Positions 53,398-63,223 of a stretch of 64,000 nt of DNA are shown piece by piece. The notes under the pieces are model-generated. The model searched no databases and was not told where the DNA came from. It worked only from the letters and a program-made list of their open reading frames with translations. Every line of letters starts with the position of its first letter. Position 1 is the stretch's first letter. The DNA comes from Acidovorax kalamii. Lineage in GTDB: Bacteria > Pseudomonadota > Gammaproteobacteria > Burkholderiales > Burkholderiaceae_C. Location: positions 124,001 through 188,000 of the forward strand of contig NZ_NOIG01000013.1 of NCBI RefSeq assembly GCF_002245625.1. Direction: 5' to 3'. Position numbers and translations under genes: made by a program.

Positions 53398-55314
53398 ATG
53401 GCTTCTTTCTTCAGGCCGCGCATTCTGCTGCTCGTGGCCCTCGCCAGCGTCGGCGCCGTTCGCGCCGAAGTGCTTTTCGACAACCTGGGCACAGGCGACA
53501 ACGTTGGCTACACGGTGCAGGTTCCCATGCGCTGGGCCAACCGTGTGCCGGTGGGCCCGGCTCCAGCCCGCATCACCCAAGTGGCGCTGGACATGGTGAA
53601 CGCCCACAACCCCGATACGCCCTTCACCATGGAGGTCTGCGGCAGCGCCCCGGGCGATGGGGCGCCCGCGAACGACTGCCAGCCGTTCACCGCCACGGCC
53701 ATGGCGCCGTCACCAGGGCCCACCACCTTCACCGGCAGCTACACCGCTCGGGCTTCGAGCCAGGTCTGGGTGATCTTTGCGGATCCCAACGGACCTGCGG
53801 GCAGGGGCTATCGGCAGGTCAACCGCAGCAGCACCGGCGGACACCTCTGCCGCGACTACATGGGGTGGCGGTGTTACCCCCAGTCCTGGGTGATGCAGCT
53901 GCAAGGCACGCTCTTGCCCATTGCCAGCAGCGCCAGCCCCGCCACGGGCCTGTTCAATGGGGGACTCACGGTGAGCATCGAAGGCGCCCGGCTCACCGGC
54001 GCCACGGCCGTGGCCTTCGGCGGCACCCCGGCGGCCAGCTTTCGGGTGGACAGCGACACCCGCATCACAGCCGTCACCCCCGCTCACGCGGTGGGCCCGG
54101 TGGCCATCGAGGTCACCACGCCCGATGGCACCGCCACGCTGGACGCAGGCTTCGCCTTCGTCGCCCCCGTGGATGGTGCCTGCGGCAACGCCCAGGGGCA
54201 GCCAACATCCGCAGCCCCCTCAGCCAACCTGTGCAGCGCGGGCCAGGCCAGCAGCGTGCTGCTGCCGCCCGGCGACCGGACGATCTACCGGTGGACCTGT
54301 GCTGGCCTTTATGGCGGCACCACCTCGCCACAATGCACGGCGCCGTCGCTGCTGCCGTTCATCACCCATGCCAACCCTGCCAGTGCGGGCAGCAACGGGG
54401 GCGATCAGGTCAGGTTGACCGGCCACGCCTTCAGTGGGGCGACGGCGGTCACATTCGGTGGTGTGGCAGCCGCACGCTTCACGGTGGACAGTGCAACGCA
54501 GATCACCGCCACCACCCCTGCCCATGCGGCAGGCGCGGCCACCGTGGAGGTCATCACGCCACACGGCACTGCACAGCACATGGGTTTCGGCTTCATACAG
54601 TCGGTGAACGGCACCTGCGGCGCTGCGGCCGGTCGCCCCAGCATCACCACTCCCAGCACCGATTTTTGCGGCGCGGGCTCGGCCAGCACGGTGCAATCGG
54701 CCGCCGGGGGATACACCTGGACCTGCGCAGGCACCCACGGCGGCAGCGACTCTGGCCTGTGCAGCGCTCCCTGGGCCGCTGTTGGCACGGGCAAGGGCAG
54801 CGTGCAAGTAGCGGGTTCGGGCGGCTGGCAGGTCCAGTCTGCCGCTTTCGGCGCCAGTCTGCCGGCGCCTTTGCCTGCGGGTGCTCGCTCGGACTTTGCC
54901 CCACTCGCACTCACCTTGGCAGGCGGCACACCGGGCGCCAGCGCCAATGTCACCGTGCGCTACACCCAGCCGGTGCCGCCAGGCGCCGTCTACCTGAAGT
55001 ACGGCGCCAGCCCAGAAGGCCTGGGTTGCACTGGTGCTGCGGCCTGCGCGGCGGCGCACTGGTATGCACTGCCAGGCGCGGCAATCGCACCCGATGGCCT
55101 GAGCGTGACCTTCACCCTGACCGATGGCGGCGCAGGCGACAGCGACGGCAACGCCGACGGCCAGATCACCGACCCAGGTTTGCCCGCCCTGCTGGCAGCC
55201 GCCCCAACGGGTGCGCAGGCCATCCCTGCTCTCGGCCCCTGGGCGCTGGTACTGCTGTCGCTGCTCGCAGCGGGCACGGCCTCGCGCCGACTGCGGGAGT
55301 CACTCCTCAATTAA
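53398..55314 (+). CDS. Secreted TIG-domain protein with IPTL-CTERM-like anchor
   Basis: A 638-residue exported protein from ATG 53398 (ATG 53362 is an alternative) with signal peptide ending AVRA. It has an N-terminal region of about 150 residues, two IPT/TIG immunoglobulin-like domains (about residues 174-254 and 319-400) separated by Cys-containing linkers, and a C-terminal sorting-type tail: [18 protein letters not shown] plus a basic end RRLRE. This resembles the IPTLxxWG-CTERM signal processed by exosortase H-type systems. It is first in a three-gene surface locus. No exosortase is in this window. Confidence 0.8.
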   Translation: MASFFRPRILLLVALASVGAVRAEVLFDNLGTGDNVGYTVQVPMRWANRVPVGPAPARITQVALDMVNAHNPDTPFTMEVCGSAPGDGAPANDCQPFTATAMAPSPGPTTFTGSYTARASSQVWVIFADPNGPAGRGYRQVNRSSTGGHLCRDYMGWRCYPQSWVMQLQGTLLPIASSASPATGLFNGGLTVSIEGARLTGATAVAFGGTPAASFRVDSDTRITAVTPAHAVGPVAIEVTTPDGTATLDAGFAFVAPVDGACGNAQGQPTSAAPSANLCSAGQASSVLLPPGDRTIYRWTCAGLYGGTTSPQCTAPSLLPFITHANPASAGSNGGDQVRLTGHAFSGATAVTFGGVAAARFTVDSATQITATTPAHAAGAATVEVITPHGTAQHMGFGFIQSVNGTCGAAAGRPSITTPSTDFCGAGSASTVQSAAGGYTWTCAGTHGGSDSGLCSAPWAAVGTGKGSVQVAGSGGWQVQSAAFGASLPAPLPAGARSDFAPLALTLAGGTPGASANVTVRYTQPVPPGAVYLKYGASPEGLGCTGAAACAAAHWYALPGAAIAPDGLSVTFTLTDGGAGDSDGNADGQITDPGLPALLAAAPTGAQAIPALGPWALVLLSLLAAGTASRRLRESLLN

Positions 55315-55356
55315 GAGCGTCTTACGCTTTCTACATAAGCCCTAGAGCCCCATTTC

Positions 55357-55842
55357 ATGCACAAATCCCTATTGCATGCGGGCGCCATCGCCGCCTTGCT
55401 TCTCACCACCGCAGCCCCCACCAGGGCCGACTGGGCCCTGCCTCCCGGCACTGCGGCCGACCTGGGCGGCGGCACGGTATCCCTGGGTTGCACGGACGTT
55501 GCCGTGAATGGCGGCTCGCTGGCCTTGGGCGCCAGTGGTGCGCTTTTGGCAGCGCGCGATGTCTCCGCATCGGCCGGTGCGTCGCTGTCCCTGAATGGGG
55601 GCCGGGTGGAACTGGCTGGACAGTGGACATGGGCCAACCCCACACATGCCAGCGGCGGCCAGGTACTGCGCACTGCCAGCCCTGGCTGCCTTTTGGCCGG
55701 CCCTGCAGGCCCTATCCCGCTGGGCGGCAGCGCAGTTGCGCCCGTTCCGGTGCCCATGCTGGGCCCCTGGACGCTGGCTTTGCTCACGCCAGCCGTGCTC
55801 GCACTGGCAACCCGGCGGCGCAGGAAACCCGCACAACATTGA
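55357..55842 (+). CDS. Small exported protein with IPTL-CTERM-like tail
   Basis: A 161-residue protein with signal peptide ([20 protein letters not shown]), a Gly/Ala/Ser-rich middle with two Cys, and a C-terminal [19 protein letters not shown] plus RRRRK, matching the same tripartite sorting plan as the gene before it. No domain is recognised. It lies 42 bp after the TIG-domain gene and 23 bp before the collagen-like gene, so the three are probably co-transcribed. Confidence 0.75.
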   Translation: MHKSLLHAGAIAALLLTTAAPTRADWALPPGTAADLGGGTVSLGCTDVAVNGGSLALGASGALLAARDVSASAGASLSLNGGRVELAGQWTWANPTHASGGQVLRTASPGCLLAGPAGPIPLGGSAVAPVPVPMLGPWTLALLTPAVLALATRRRRKPAQH

Positions 55843-55865
55843 CCTTACCGAGATTCATCGATTCC

Positions 55866-56699
55866 ATGCTTCGACAACTCTCCCGCTCTCTTGTCCTTTG
55901 CCTTGGCATCGTGGCCACGCACGCTGGCGCAGCCGACATGACCCTCACGCCCGCCGCCGGGAGCCGTGTGGTCATCCACTCCGCACCCGGAACGCCCGCG
56001 CTACAGGTGCTGCCAGGAGGCGAGGTGCGCTTGCCCAACCTGCCCGCAACCCCCGCCATCGGCACCACCATGGTGTGCCACGACGCCACAGGCGCCCTGG
56101 GCCGCTGCAACCCGCTGGCATCCCAGGGGCCGAAAGGTGACAAAGGTGACCCCGGGGAAAAGGGGGACAAGGGAGATACCGGAGCGACGGGCCCCGCCGG
56201 ATCAGCAGGCCCCGCAGGAGCCACCGGCTCGACAGGGGCAACCGGTGCTACAGGCCCGACGGGCCCGGCAGGTGCCACGGGTCCAGCAGGCCCTGTAGGC
56301 CCAGCAGGGCCCTCTGGCCCGGCTGGCCCGACAGGAGCCACAGGTCCGGCGGGGCCGCAGGGCGCTGTGGCGGGTGTATCTGTCATGCGCCACGGCTGCT
56401 TTTCAGTCACAGACCCGCTCTCTAACACTCTGGCGCCCGCCACACGGATCAGTGGCAACGGCTACACCGTGACGTCGGCGTATGGAGGGGGACAGACGCG
56501 GTCGTACTTTATTTTCTTCGACCAGCCGCCGGGAGGCTTGGACTCCTCCGTGCTGTTGGACATCCGAAGCAGCCCGGGCCGGAGCATGGCAGCCACCGTC
56601 AAACGCGACAACATCATCGACCTGCTGGTGACCGTGGATGTTGCAAGCAACATTGCCTCGGGCGAAAACCTCAGTGTCTGCTTCTCACTCTTTCGCTGA
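55866..56699 (+). CDS. Exported collagen-like protein
   Basis: A 277-residue protein with signal peptide ([19 protein letters not shown]), a linker, then 27 uninterrupted Gly-X-Y triplets at about residues 88-168 ([10 protein letters not shown], later [13 protein letters not shown]), and a C-terminal globular domain of about 105 residues. Such a run can form a trimeric collagen helix ending in a trimerising head, seen in bacterial surface fibres and biofilm proteins. It has no CTERM tail, unlike its two neighbours, so its anchoring must differ. Confidence 0.85.
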   Translation: MLRQLSRSLVLCLGIVATHAGAADMTLTPAAGSRVVIHSAPGTPALQVLPGGEVRLPNLPATPAIGTTMVCHDATGALGRCNPLASQGPKGDKGDPGEKGDKGDTGATGPAGSAGPAGATGSTGATGATGPTGPAGATGPAGPVGPAGPSGPAGPTGATGPAGPQGAVAGVSVMRHGCFSVTDPLSNTLAPATRISGNGYTVTSAYGGGQTRSYFIFFDQPPGGLDSSVLLDIRSSPGRSMAATVKRDNIIDLLVTVDVASNIASGENLSVCFSLFR

Positions 56700-56717
56700 A
56701 CTGCACGAAAAGATTGC

Positions 56718-56737
56718 GGGGGCTTGGAGTGGCCCCC
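56718..56737. terminator. Hairpin between convergent collagen-like and DUF2917 genes
   Basis: GGGGGC (56718-56723) and GCCCCC (56732-56737) form a stem with an 8-nt loop just past the collagen-like stop. No T run is seen. Confidence 0.4.
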
Positions 56738-56852
56738 AGAGCTTGCAGCGCTGGTGGGGTGATGTCCCAGGCGCTGAGCTCTTTCTGAAAGAGGCTGCAA
56801 GAAACGGCCAGGGCCACCAGCCCATCGCTGATCGCCCCCTTTTCACAAAGAC

Positions 56853-57245
56853 TCAGGCGCAGCAGGCGTCGCTGGCCACCGCCACCGACGGGCTGCCAAA
56901 AGCCGCACGGCGCCACCAGGGGGTGGCGGTGCTGGCCACGTCCACCGGCGTGCGCGTGAAGCGGTATTGCAGGCGCTGCTGGCCCACGGGCTCGACCACG
57001 GCGTGTTGGCCGGCGGCCACCCACAGGGTCTGGCCGGCGTGCAGGAACACGTCGCCAGCTTCGGTGCCGGTGCCGTAGGGGCCCGCATCCAGCGTGACCC
57101 AGGCTTGGCCTTCGGCAATGCGCAGGGCCATGGGCGCGCGGGGTGTGAGGCTGAGGGCCTTGCCTGGCAGCAAGGTGCTGACACCGTAGGCGGCAGCAGC
57201 CGTGGCAGCGGTGGAAAAGAACTTGAAAATCTGCGAGGTGGTCAT
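56853..57245 (-). CDS. DUF2917-domain protein 1
   Basis: A 130-residue protein with an N-terminal hydrophobic stretch (TAATAAAAYGVSTLL) and the DUF2917 core: LTPRAPMALRIAEGQAWVTL, GDVFLHAGQTLWVAAGQHAVVE. The fold is probably a small cupin-like beta barrel; function is unknown. ATG 57245 has GGAG 6 nt upstream. It is paired with a second DUF2917 gene and a divergent LysR gene, and shares an upstream motif with that paralogue. Confidence 0.8.
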   Translation of the reverse strand: MTTSQIFKFFSTAATAAAAYGVSTLLPGKALSLTPRAPMALRIAEGQAWVTLDAGPYGTGTEAGDVFLHAGQTLWVAAGQHAVVEPVGQQRLQYRFTRTPVDVASTATPWWRRAAFGSPSVAVASDACCA

Positions 57246-57301
57246 ATGAATCTCCGGGTTTACCCTTGATGGACTCTATGGTGCTCTGTGCTAGCCGCAG
57301 C

Positions 57302-57313
57302 GTCCAATGAAAA
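57302..57313. promoter_or_regulatory. Shared motif GTCCAATGAAAA, copy 1
   Basis: The 12-bp motif lies 57 bp upstream of DUF2917 gene 1; an identical copy at 57994-58005 lies 68 bp upstream of DUF2917 gene 2 in the same orientation. Its minus strand contains TTGGAC, a possible -35. Confidence 0.5.
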
Positions 57314-57350
57314 GGAATGCACCAATTGATGCTCTTCTTGCATGTCGGTC

Positions 57351-57926
57351 TCAAGCGGGCTTGCTTTCGCGTGGTGCCGCTATCCGAATGAGAGCAAAGC
57401 GGGCGATTCCGAGCACCAGACGCCCTCCGGCGCCGATCGCCTGGCCCCCCGCCAGCCCCACGGCGCGCCCACCCTGGGCGAGTGCCTGCACCAGGTCGCG
57501 CAGGGGCTGGACCACGCCACATTCCCATTCAGCACCGGGCCGCAGGGCGCACCGGCCTTGCGCGGGCACCGGGGCGGGGGCGCCATGCCAATGGAAAGCC
57601 ACGTCCTCGCCGGGCGAGCCCGCCGGGGTCCAGACCTCCATCACCACATGCTGGCCCGCTGCGATGTCGAGGCGGTCACCGGCTTGCAGCAGGTGGTCGG
57701 CCACGCCAAGGAGCAAATCTGCGGGCATGTCGGCCGGCTGGTGGCGGGGCAAGGCCCCGCTCAGCGTGAGCCAGACCCGGCCCTGGGCAATCTCCAGCAC
57801 GCTGCGCTCACGCGGGTGCAGCGACAGGGCGCGGCCTGGGGTCAGTTTCCAGCAACCGGCCGCAGAACGGCCAGCCACGGCGGCTTGCACGGATTGTTGC
57901 GATTCCAGAACGTTGCGGGCAGACAT
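57351..57926 (-). CDS. DUF2917-domain protein 2
   Basis: A 191-residue protein from ATG 57926 (AAGGAG 7 nt upstream). The DUF2917 core is visible at about residues 28-105: LTPGRALSLHPRERSVLEIA, GRVWLTLSGAL, LLQAGDRLDIAAGQHVVMEV. The remaining C-terminal half is Ala/Gly-rich with a hydrophobic segment. It is the first gene of the DUF2917 pair and diverges from the LysR gene. Function is unknown. Confidence 0.8.
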   Translation of the reverse strand: MSARNVLESQQSVQAAVAGRSAAGCWKLTPGRALSLHPRERSVLEIAQGRVWLTLSGALPRHQPADMPADLLLGVADHLLQAGDRLDIAAGQHVVMEVWTPAGSPGEDVAFHWHGAPAPVPAQGRCALRPGAEWECGVVQPLRDLVQALAQGGRAVGLAGGQAIGAGGRLVLGIARFALIRIAAPRESKPA

Positions 57927-57993
57927 GACAGGCTCCTTAGAGTGGGAAAACAGGTGTTTTGGAGCATGAATAGTGATCCTTTCGCCACACACA

Positions 57994-58005
57994 GTCCAAT
58001 GAAAA
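57994..58005. promoter_or_regulatory. Shared motif GTCCAATGAAAA, copy 2, with LysR-like dyad nearby
   Basis: Identical to the copy at 57302-57313. About 10 bp to the right is ATTCAT-N11-ATGAAT (58017-58039), a dyad of the T-N11-A type bound by LysR proteins, in the gap between DUF2917 gene 2 and lysR. Confidence 0.5.
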
Positions 58006-58062
58006 CGCGGTACGCTATTCATTCCATCAACGCATGAATCAATACTCTCCGGGAGCCCTGCC

Positions 58063-59064
58063 ATGGCCTCAGCCGAATACTCCCCCGCTGTCCTGCGCAC
58101 CCGTCCGGTGGCCATGGGCCACTGGCGCGCCTTTCTGGCCGTGGCGCGGCACCTGAACTTCCGCGCTGCGGCCGACGAGCTGGCGCTCACCCAGTCGGCC
58201 GTGAGCCGCCAGATCCAGGCGCTGGAAGAAGAAGTGGGCGTGCCCCTGTTCCTGCGCCACACGCGCGCGGTGGAGCTGACCAGCGCGGGCGCGCAACTGC
58301 AGCGCGCGGTGGGCCCGGCGCTGGAGCGCATGGACGCTGCCGTGCGCCTGGTGCGCCAGACGGCCGGGCGCCGCAGCGTGGCCATCACCACCTGGGCCAG
58401 CTTTGCGTCGATGTGGCTGATTCCGCGCATGGAGGAGTTCCAGCGCGACAACCCGGGTATCGACATCCGCATTGATGCGAGCGACGTGCAGGTCGATCTG
58501 GAAACCTCGGACGTGGACCTGGCATTGCGCTATGCCATGCCCGCCGGAGCCACGCAGGGCGGCATCCGCCTGTTTGGCGAGCAACTGGCCGTGGTGGCCA
58601 GCCCCTGGCTGCTCAAGAGCGGCAAACCGCTGCGCACCCCCGCCGATGTAGCGCAGTTCACCCTGATCGAGGCGGGCGACGCCCATCGCACGCACTATCT
58701 GGAATATCTGAGCTGGCGCCGCTGGTTCGACACCCGCGACCTGACCAAACTGCAGCCTGAGCGCTGGCTCTACTTCAACTACGCCCACCAGATCGTGCAG
58801 GCCGCGCTGGCGGGCCAGGGGCTGGCATTGGCCCGCATGCCGCTGATTGCCGATGCCCTGGCTGCAGGCGACCTGGTGGAAGTGCTGCCCGGCCACCGCA
58901 TCGACTCGCCACTGTCCTATTGGCTGATGGTGGGGCCGCGAAGCGTCAACCGGCCGGAGATCAAGGCCTTCTGCGCCTGGCTGCAGGTGCAGGCCGAGGC
59001 CACCCGCCAGGCGATTGGTGATGTGCCCGACCCGGATTTGAACGACAACCTGGACGGGGCCTGA
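58063..59064 (+). CDS. LysR-family regulator (GcvA-like)
   Basis: A 333-residue LTTR from ATG 58063 (GGGAG 8 nt upstream). The winged helix is FLAVARHLNFRAAADELALT and QSAVSRQIQALEEEVGVPLF (residues 24-63), and the effector domain has the GcvA-type blocks VAITTWASFASMWLIPRM and DVDLALRYAMP. It diverges from DUF2917 gene 2 and likely controls both DUF2917 genes. Its Asp/Glu-rich C-terminus is not distinctive. Confidence 0.92.
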   Translation: MASAEYSPAVLRTRPVAMGHWRAFLAVARHLNFRAAADELALTQSAVSRQIQALEEEVGVPLFLRHTRAVELTSAGAQLQRAVGPALERMDAAVRLVRQTAGRRSVAITTWASFASMWLIPRMEEFQRDNPGIDIRIDASDVQVDLETSDVDLALRYAMPAGATQGGIRLFGEQLAVVASPWLLKSGKPLRTPADVAQFTLIEAGDAHRTHYLEYLSWRRWFDTRDLTKLQPERWLYFNYAHQIVQAALAGQGLALARMPLIADALAAGDLVEVLPGHRIDSPLSYWLMVGPRSVNRPEIKAFCAWLQVQAEATRQAIGDVPDPDLNDNLDGA

Positions 59065-59070
59065 AAAGAA

Positions 59071-59104
59071 AAAAGCGCCGGCCTGTGCAGGCTCGGCGCT
59101 TTTG
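59071..59104. terminator. Bidirectional terminator between lysR and tyrS
   Basis: AAAAGCGCCG and CGGCGCTTTT enclose a short loop that itself pairs (GCCTG/CAGGC); A run on the left and T run on the right suit both directions. Confidence 0.85.
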
Positions 59105-59168
59105 CTTCCATTTTTATAGCAATCACCGATTATCCAGCGGGCGGTGAAGGCCCATTCAGCTCAATAAA

Positions 59169-60401
59169 TCAGGCCAATGTGACCCGTGCGAACTTGCGTT
59201 TGCCCACTTGCACCACGTAGGTGCCAGCGGCCAGCTTCAGGCCCTTGTCGCTGACCACACTGCCATCCACACGCACACCGCCGCCGTCGATCAGGCGGTT
59301 GGCCTCGCTGGTCGAGGGGGCCAGGTTGGCCTGCTTGAGCAGAGCGCCAATGCCCAGTGGTGCGCCGGACAGGCTCACCTCGGGGATTTCATCGGGCACG
59401 CCGCCCTTGCTGCGGTTGATGAAGTCCTGCTCGGCCGCGTCGGCGGCGGCAGCGCTGTGGAAGCGCGTGGTGATTTCCTTGGCCAGCATCACCTTGGCGT
59501 CCTTGGGGTTGCGCCCGCCCTCCACCTCGGCCTTGAGCGCGGCGATCTCGGCCAGGCTCTTGAACGACAGCAGGGTGAACCAGTCCCACATCAGGGTGTC
59601 GCTGATCGACAGCACCTTGGCAAACATGGTGTTCGCGTCTTCGGCAATGCCGATGTAGTTGTTCTTGGACTTGGACATCTTGTCCACGCCATCGAGCCCC
59701 ACCAGCAGCGGCATGGTGAGCACACACTGCGGCTCCTGACCGTATTCCTGCTGCAGGTGGCGACCCATGAGCAGGTTGAACTTCTGGTCCGTGCCGCCCA
59801 GCTCCAGGTCGCTCTTCAAAGCCACCGAGTCGTAACCCTGCATCAGCGGGTACAAGAATTCGTGCACCGAAATGGACTGGCCGGTGGTGAAGCGCTTGTG
59901 GAAGTCGTCGCGCTCCATCATGCGTGCCACGGTGTACTTGGCGGCCAACTGGATCATCCCGGTGGCGCCCAGGGGCTCGCTCCATTCGCTGTTGTAGCGG
60001 ATCTCGGTGCGGGCCGGGTCCAGCACCAGGCTGGCCTGCTTGTAGTAGGTCTCGGCATTCACCTTGATCTGCTCGGGCGTGAGCGGCGGGCGCGTGCTGT
60101 TGCGGCCCGAGGGGTCGCCGATCAGGCTGGTGAAGTCGCCGATCAAGAAGATGACCTGGTGGCCCAGATCTTGCAATTGCCGCATCTTGTTCAGCACCAC
60201 CGTGTGGCCGATGTGGATGTCGGGGGCCGTGGGGTCCAGACCCAGCTTGATGCGCAGCGGCTGGCCCGTGGCCTCCGAGCGCGCCAGCTTCTTGACCCAT
60301 TCGTCCTGTGGCAGCAGCTCTTGCACGCCGCGCAGCGAGATTTCGAGGGCCCGTCCTACACCATCGGAGACCGGGGTTGTTGTAACAGCAGATTGATTCA
60401 T
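59169..60401 (-). CDS. tyrS: Tyrosyl-tRNA synthetase
   Basis: The 410-residue class I synthetase has [13 protein letters not shown] (HIGH motif), [27 protein letters not shown] (KMSKS motif) and a C-terminal S4 RNA-binding domain ([20 protein letters not shown]). It charges tRNA-Tyr. Length and motifs fit the TyrRS type of betaproteobacteria. It is divergent from the M23 peptidase gene. Confidence 0.97.
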   Translation of the reverse strand: MNQSAVTTTPVSDGVGRALEISLRGVQELLPQDEWVKKLARSEATGQPLRIKLGLDPTAPDIHIGHTVVLNKMRQLQDLGHQVIFLIGDFTSLIGDPSGRNSTRPPLTPEQIKVNAETYYKQASLVLDPARTEIRYNSEWSEPLGATGMIQLAAKYTVARMMERDDFHKRFTTGQSISVHEFLYPLMQGYDSVALKSDLELGGTDQKFNLLMGRHLQQEYGQEPQCVLTMPLLVGLDGVDKMSKSKNNYIGIAEDANTMFAKVLSISDTLMWDWFTLLSFKSLAEIAALKAEVEGGRNPKDAKVMLAKEITTRFHSAAAADAAEQDFINRSKGGVPDEIPEVSLSGAPLGIGALLKQANLAPSTSEANRLIDGGGVRVDGSVVSDKGLKLAAGTYVVQVGKRKFARVTLA

Positions 60402-60604
60402 AAGGGTTTTTTGGGATGTCTAGACAGCATGCGCCGCTATACTTCAGCCCACATTGCAGAGGCGGATTCTAGTGGGCCCGCCGTTTCGACCTGTTTTTAT
60501 CAACCTGTCGGATGGCTGCAGCCTGACAGTCTGTGCTCCTGGCCCCGCCCCGTATTCGCACCGGGGGTGTGCCATGGATCCGCAATCACCCTGGGGATAG
60601 ACCT

Positions 60605-61975
60605 TTGATTCACGGCCTCACCACGGTCCGCACCGCCAGCACCGCTTTGCTTGACCGACTGTCCCGCACGATCCAACAACACCCCAAACGCATCACCGCC
60701 GCCGTTGCCGCCGTCCTGCTGACGGGTGGCGGTGGCGCCTTCGCTGTGGCTTCCTTCGCGCCCGATCCGGCCGAGCTGCCCGTGCGCATGGTGAGCTACC
60801 CCGTCGAATCGCTGGCCGAGAACCTGGTGCTGGGCGAGCTGGACGCCCCGGGCTTCTCGCTGTTCCGCTCCGAGCAGGTGCGCTCCAGCGACACCCCCGA
60901 ATCCCTGCTGCAGCGCCTGGGCGTGGCCGACCCGGCCGCCGCCGCCTTCATGCGTGGCGATACCCCCGTGCGCCAGAACGTGCTGGGCCGCACCGGCCGC
61001 AGCGTGTCGGCCGAGACCACCGACGACCACCGCCTGGTGCGCCTGACCGTGCGCTGGGTGCCGGACGACAGCGGCAACTTCCGCCGCCTGATCGTCGAGC
61101 GCACAGGCGACAACAAGTTTGCGACGCGCATCGAAACCGCCAAGATGACGACCAACAGCCGGCTGGCGGGCGGCATCATCCACAGCTCGCTGTTCGCCGC
61201 CACCGACGCGTCGAACATCCCCGACGCCGTGGCTGTACAGGTGGCCGAACTGTTCTCGGGCAACATCGATTTCCGTCGCTCGCTGCGCAAGGGCGACCGC
61301 TTCTCGGTGGTGTATGAAACCCTGGAAGCCGACGGCGAACCCCTGTCCAGCGGCCGCGTGCTGAGCGCCGAGTTCGTCAACAACGGCAAGACTCACCAGG
61401 CTGTTTGGTTCCAGGAGCCCGGCGCCGCCAAGGGCGCTTACTACACGCTGGACGGCGAAAGCATGCGCCGCGCCTATCTGGCCTCGCCGGTCGAGTTCTC
61501 GCGCGTGACCAGCGGCTTCAAGATGCGCCTGCACCCCATCCTGCAAACCTGGCGCGCCCACCTGGGCACCGACTTTGCAGCCCCCACGGGCACCGCCGTG
61601 CGCACGGTGGGCGATGGCGTGGTGGAATTTGCGGGCGTGCAGAACGGTTACGGCAACGTGGTGTTCATCAAGCACCGCAACCAGCATGTCACGGTGTACG
61701 CCCACCTGAGCCGCATCGACGTGCGCCAGGGCCAGTCGGTGGAGCAGGGCCAGACCCTGGGCGCCGTGGGCGCCACCGGCTGGGCCACCGGCCCGCACCT
61801 GCACTTCGAGTTCCGCGTCAATGGTGTGCACCAGGACCCCATGACCATCGTGACCCAGAGCGAAGCCGCTGCCCCCGTCTCGGTCGCCGGCCGTCCTGCG
61901 TTTGACCGCCTCGCGGCCAACATGCGCGTCCAGCTGAACGCCGCTGCGCTCATCGAGCAGGCCAGCGCAGACTGA
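60605..61975 (+). CDS. M23-family murein endopeptidase
   Basis: A 456-residue envelope protein. TTG 60605 is preferred because GGGGA lies about 7 nt upstream; GTG 60533 is in frame but has none. An N-terminal membrane anchor (RITAAVAAVLLTGGGGAFAV) is followed by a long central domain and a LytM/M23 metallopeptidase with the zinc sites HLGTDFAAP and HLHFEFRVNG. MepM-like enzymes cleave peptidoglycan crosslinks during growth. The following anmK recycles murein products. Confidence 0.93.
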   Translation: MIHGLTTVRTASTALLDRLSRTIQQHPKRITAAVAAVLLTGGGGAFAVASFAPDPAELPVRMVSYPVESLAENLVLGELDAPGFSLFRSEQVRSSDTPESLLQRLGVADPAAAAFMRGDTPVRQNVLGRTGRSVSAETTDDHRLVRLTVRWVPDDSGNFRRLIVERTGDNKFATRIETAKMTTNSRLAGGIIHSSLFAATDASNIPDAVAVQVAELFSGNIDFRRSLRKGDRFSVVYETLEADGEPLSSGRVLSAEFVNNGKTHQAVWFQEPGAAKGAYYTLDGESMRRAYLASPVEFSRVTSGFKMRLHPILQTWRAHLGTDFAAPTGTAVRTVGDGVVEFAGVQNGYGNVVFIKHRNQHVTVYAHLSRIDVRQGQSVEQGQTLGAVGATGWATGPHLHFEFRVNGVHQDPMTIVTQSEAAAPVSVAGRPAFDRLAANMRVQLNAAALIEQASAD

Positions 61976-62012
61976 TCCCGACTTACCAACGACGCACTCC
62001 ACCCGTCAGGCC

Positions 62013-63122
62013 ATGTCCGATCTGTACATCGGCCTGATGTCGGGCACCTCGCTCGATGGCATCGACGGGGTGCTGGCCGACTTCTCTGGCCCGCGCATGC
62101 GGGTGACGCACCACGCCAGCGCCGCCTTTGCACCCGCATTGCGCGCCGAGTTGCTGGCCCTGAACACCCCCGGCGACAATGAACTGCACCGGGCGGCCCT
62201 TGCTGGCAACGCGCTGTCGCGCGCCTATGCCGAGGTGGTGCAGGCACTGCTGCAGCGCAGCGGCCTGCCTGCCCATGCCATCCGCGCCATCGGCGCCCAC
62301 GGGCAAACCGTGCGCCACCGCCCCCAGGAATTCGACGGCACGGGCTACACCCTGCAGCTGCTCAACCCCGCCCTGCTGGCCGAGCGGACCGGCATCACCG
62401 TGGTGGCCGACCTGCGCAGCCGCGACGTGGCAGCAGGCGGCCAGGGTGCGCCGCTGGTGCCCGCCTTCCACCAGGGCATCTTCGGACGGCCGGATGAAAC
62501 GGTGCTGGTGCTGAACATTGGCGGCATCTCCAACCTCAGCGTGCTCGGCGCGGACGGCCGCGTGCTGGGGTTTGATTGCGGCCCTGGCAATGCGCTGATG
62601 GACCACTGGTGCCAGCTGCACACTGGCCAGCCTTTCGACAGGGACGGCGCCTGGGCCGCCACCGGGCAGGTGCTGCCCGGCCTGCTGACATCGCTGATGC
62701 AGGAGCCTTTTCTGCACAAGCCGCCACCCAAAAGCACGGGGCGCGACCTGTTCAACCCCCCCTGGCTGGCCACCCACCTGGAGCCCTTCGGGCATGCCAA
62801 TCCCGCCGACGTGCAAGCCACATTGACAGAATTCACTGCCACCGCCTGCTCAGCTTGCGTTGATAGCTACAAAATAGATAGCAAAACCCTGGCGGTGTGT
62901 GGGGGCGGTGCGCTCAACGCCCAGCTGATGCGCCGCCTGCAGGCCCTGTGCCCTTCGCTGCAGGTCGTGGCCACCGATGCCCTGGGGCTGCCCGCGCTGC
63001 AGGTCGAAGCCGCCGCCTTTGCCTGGCTGGCGCGCCAGGCAATGCACCAGGCCCCTGGCAACCTGCCCAGCGTGACCGGCGCAGCGGGCGCACGCGTGCT
63101 GGGCGCGGTGTACCCGGCCTGA
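62013..63122 (+). CDS. anmK: Anhydro-N-acetylmuramic acid kinase
   Basis: The 369-residue ASKHA-fold kinase has LYIGLMSGTSLDGIDGVLAD, IGAHGQTVRHRP, LNIGGISNLSVLG, FDCGPGNALMDHW and AVCGGGALNAQL. It opens and phosphorylates 1,6-anhydro-MurNAc to MurNAc-6-P in wall recycling. A segment near residues 281-291 is encoded by a GATAGC-type repeat remnant. It follows the M23 peptidase by 37 bp. Confidence 0.96.
   Translation: MSDLYIGLMSGTSLDGIDGVLADFSGPRMRVTHHASAAFAPALRAELLALNTPGDNELHRAALAGNALSRAYAEVVQALLQRSGLPAHAIRAIGAHGQTVRHRPQEFDGTGYTLQLLNPALLAERTGITVVADLRSRDVAAGGQGAPLVPAFHQGIFGRPDETVLVLNIGGISNLSVLGADGRVLGFDCGPGNALMDHWCQLHTGQPFDRDGAWAATGQVLPGLLTSLMQEPFLHKPPPKSTGRDLFNPPWLATHLEPFGHANPADVQATLTEFTATACSACVDSYKIDSKTLAVCGGGALNAQLMRRLQALCPSLQVVATDALGLPALQVEAAAFAWLARQAMHQAPGNLPSVTGAAGARVLGAVYPA
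62853..62882 (+). repeat. GATAGC-type repeat remnant inside anmK
   Basis: GCTTGCGTTGATAGCTAC followed by AAAATAGATAGC resembles the extragenic GATAGC repeats of Comamonadaceae, but here it is in frame and encodes a loop of AnmK. Confidence 0.5.
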
Positions 63123-63149
63123 GCGCAGCAGCGAAGCCCTCCCACCATG

Positions 63150-63174
63150 AAAAAACCGCCCGAAGGCGGTTTTT
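63150..63174. terminator. Bidirectional terminator between anmK and erpA
   Basis: AAAAACCGCC-CGAA-GGCGGTTTTT is a strong stem with A and T runs on both sides, between convergent genes. Confidence 0.9.
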
Positions 63175-63223
63175 GTCTTTGGTGCATCCAGGGCATCGGC
63201 CTCCCGGCCCGCCCTTAGGCCTA

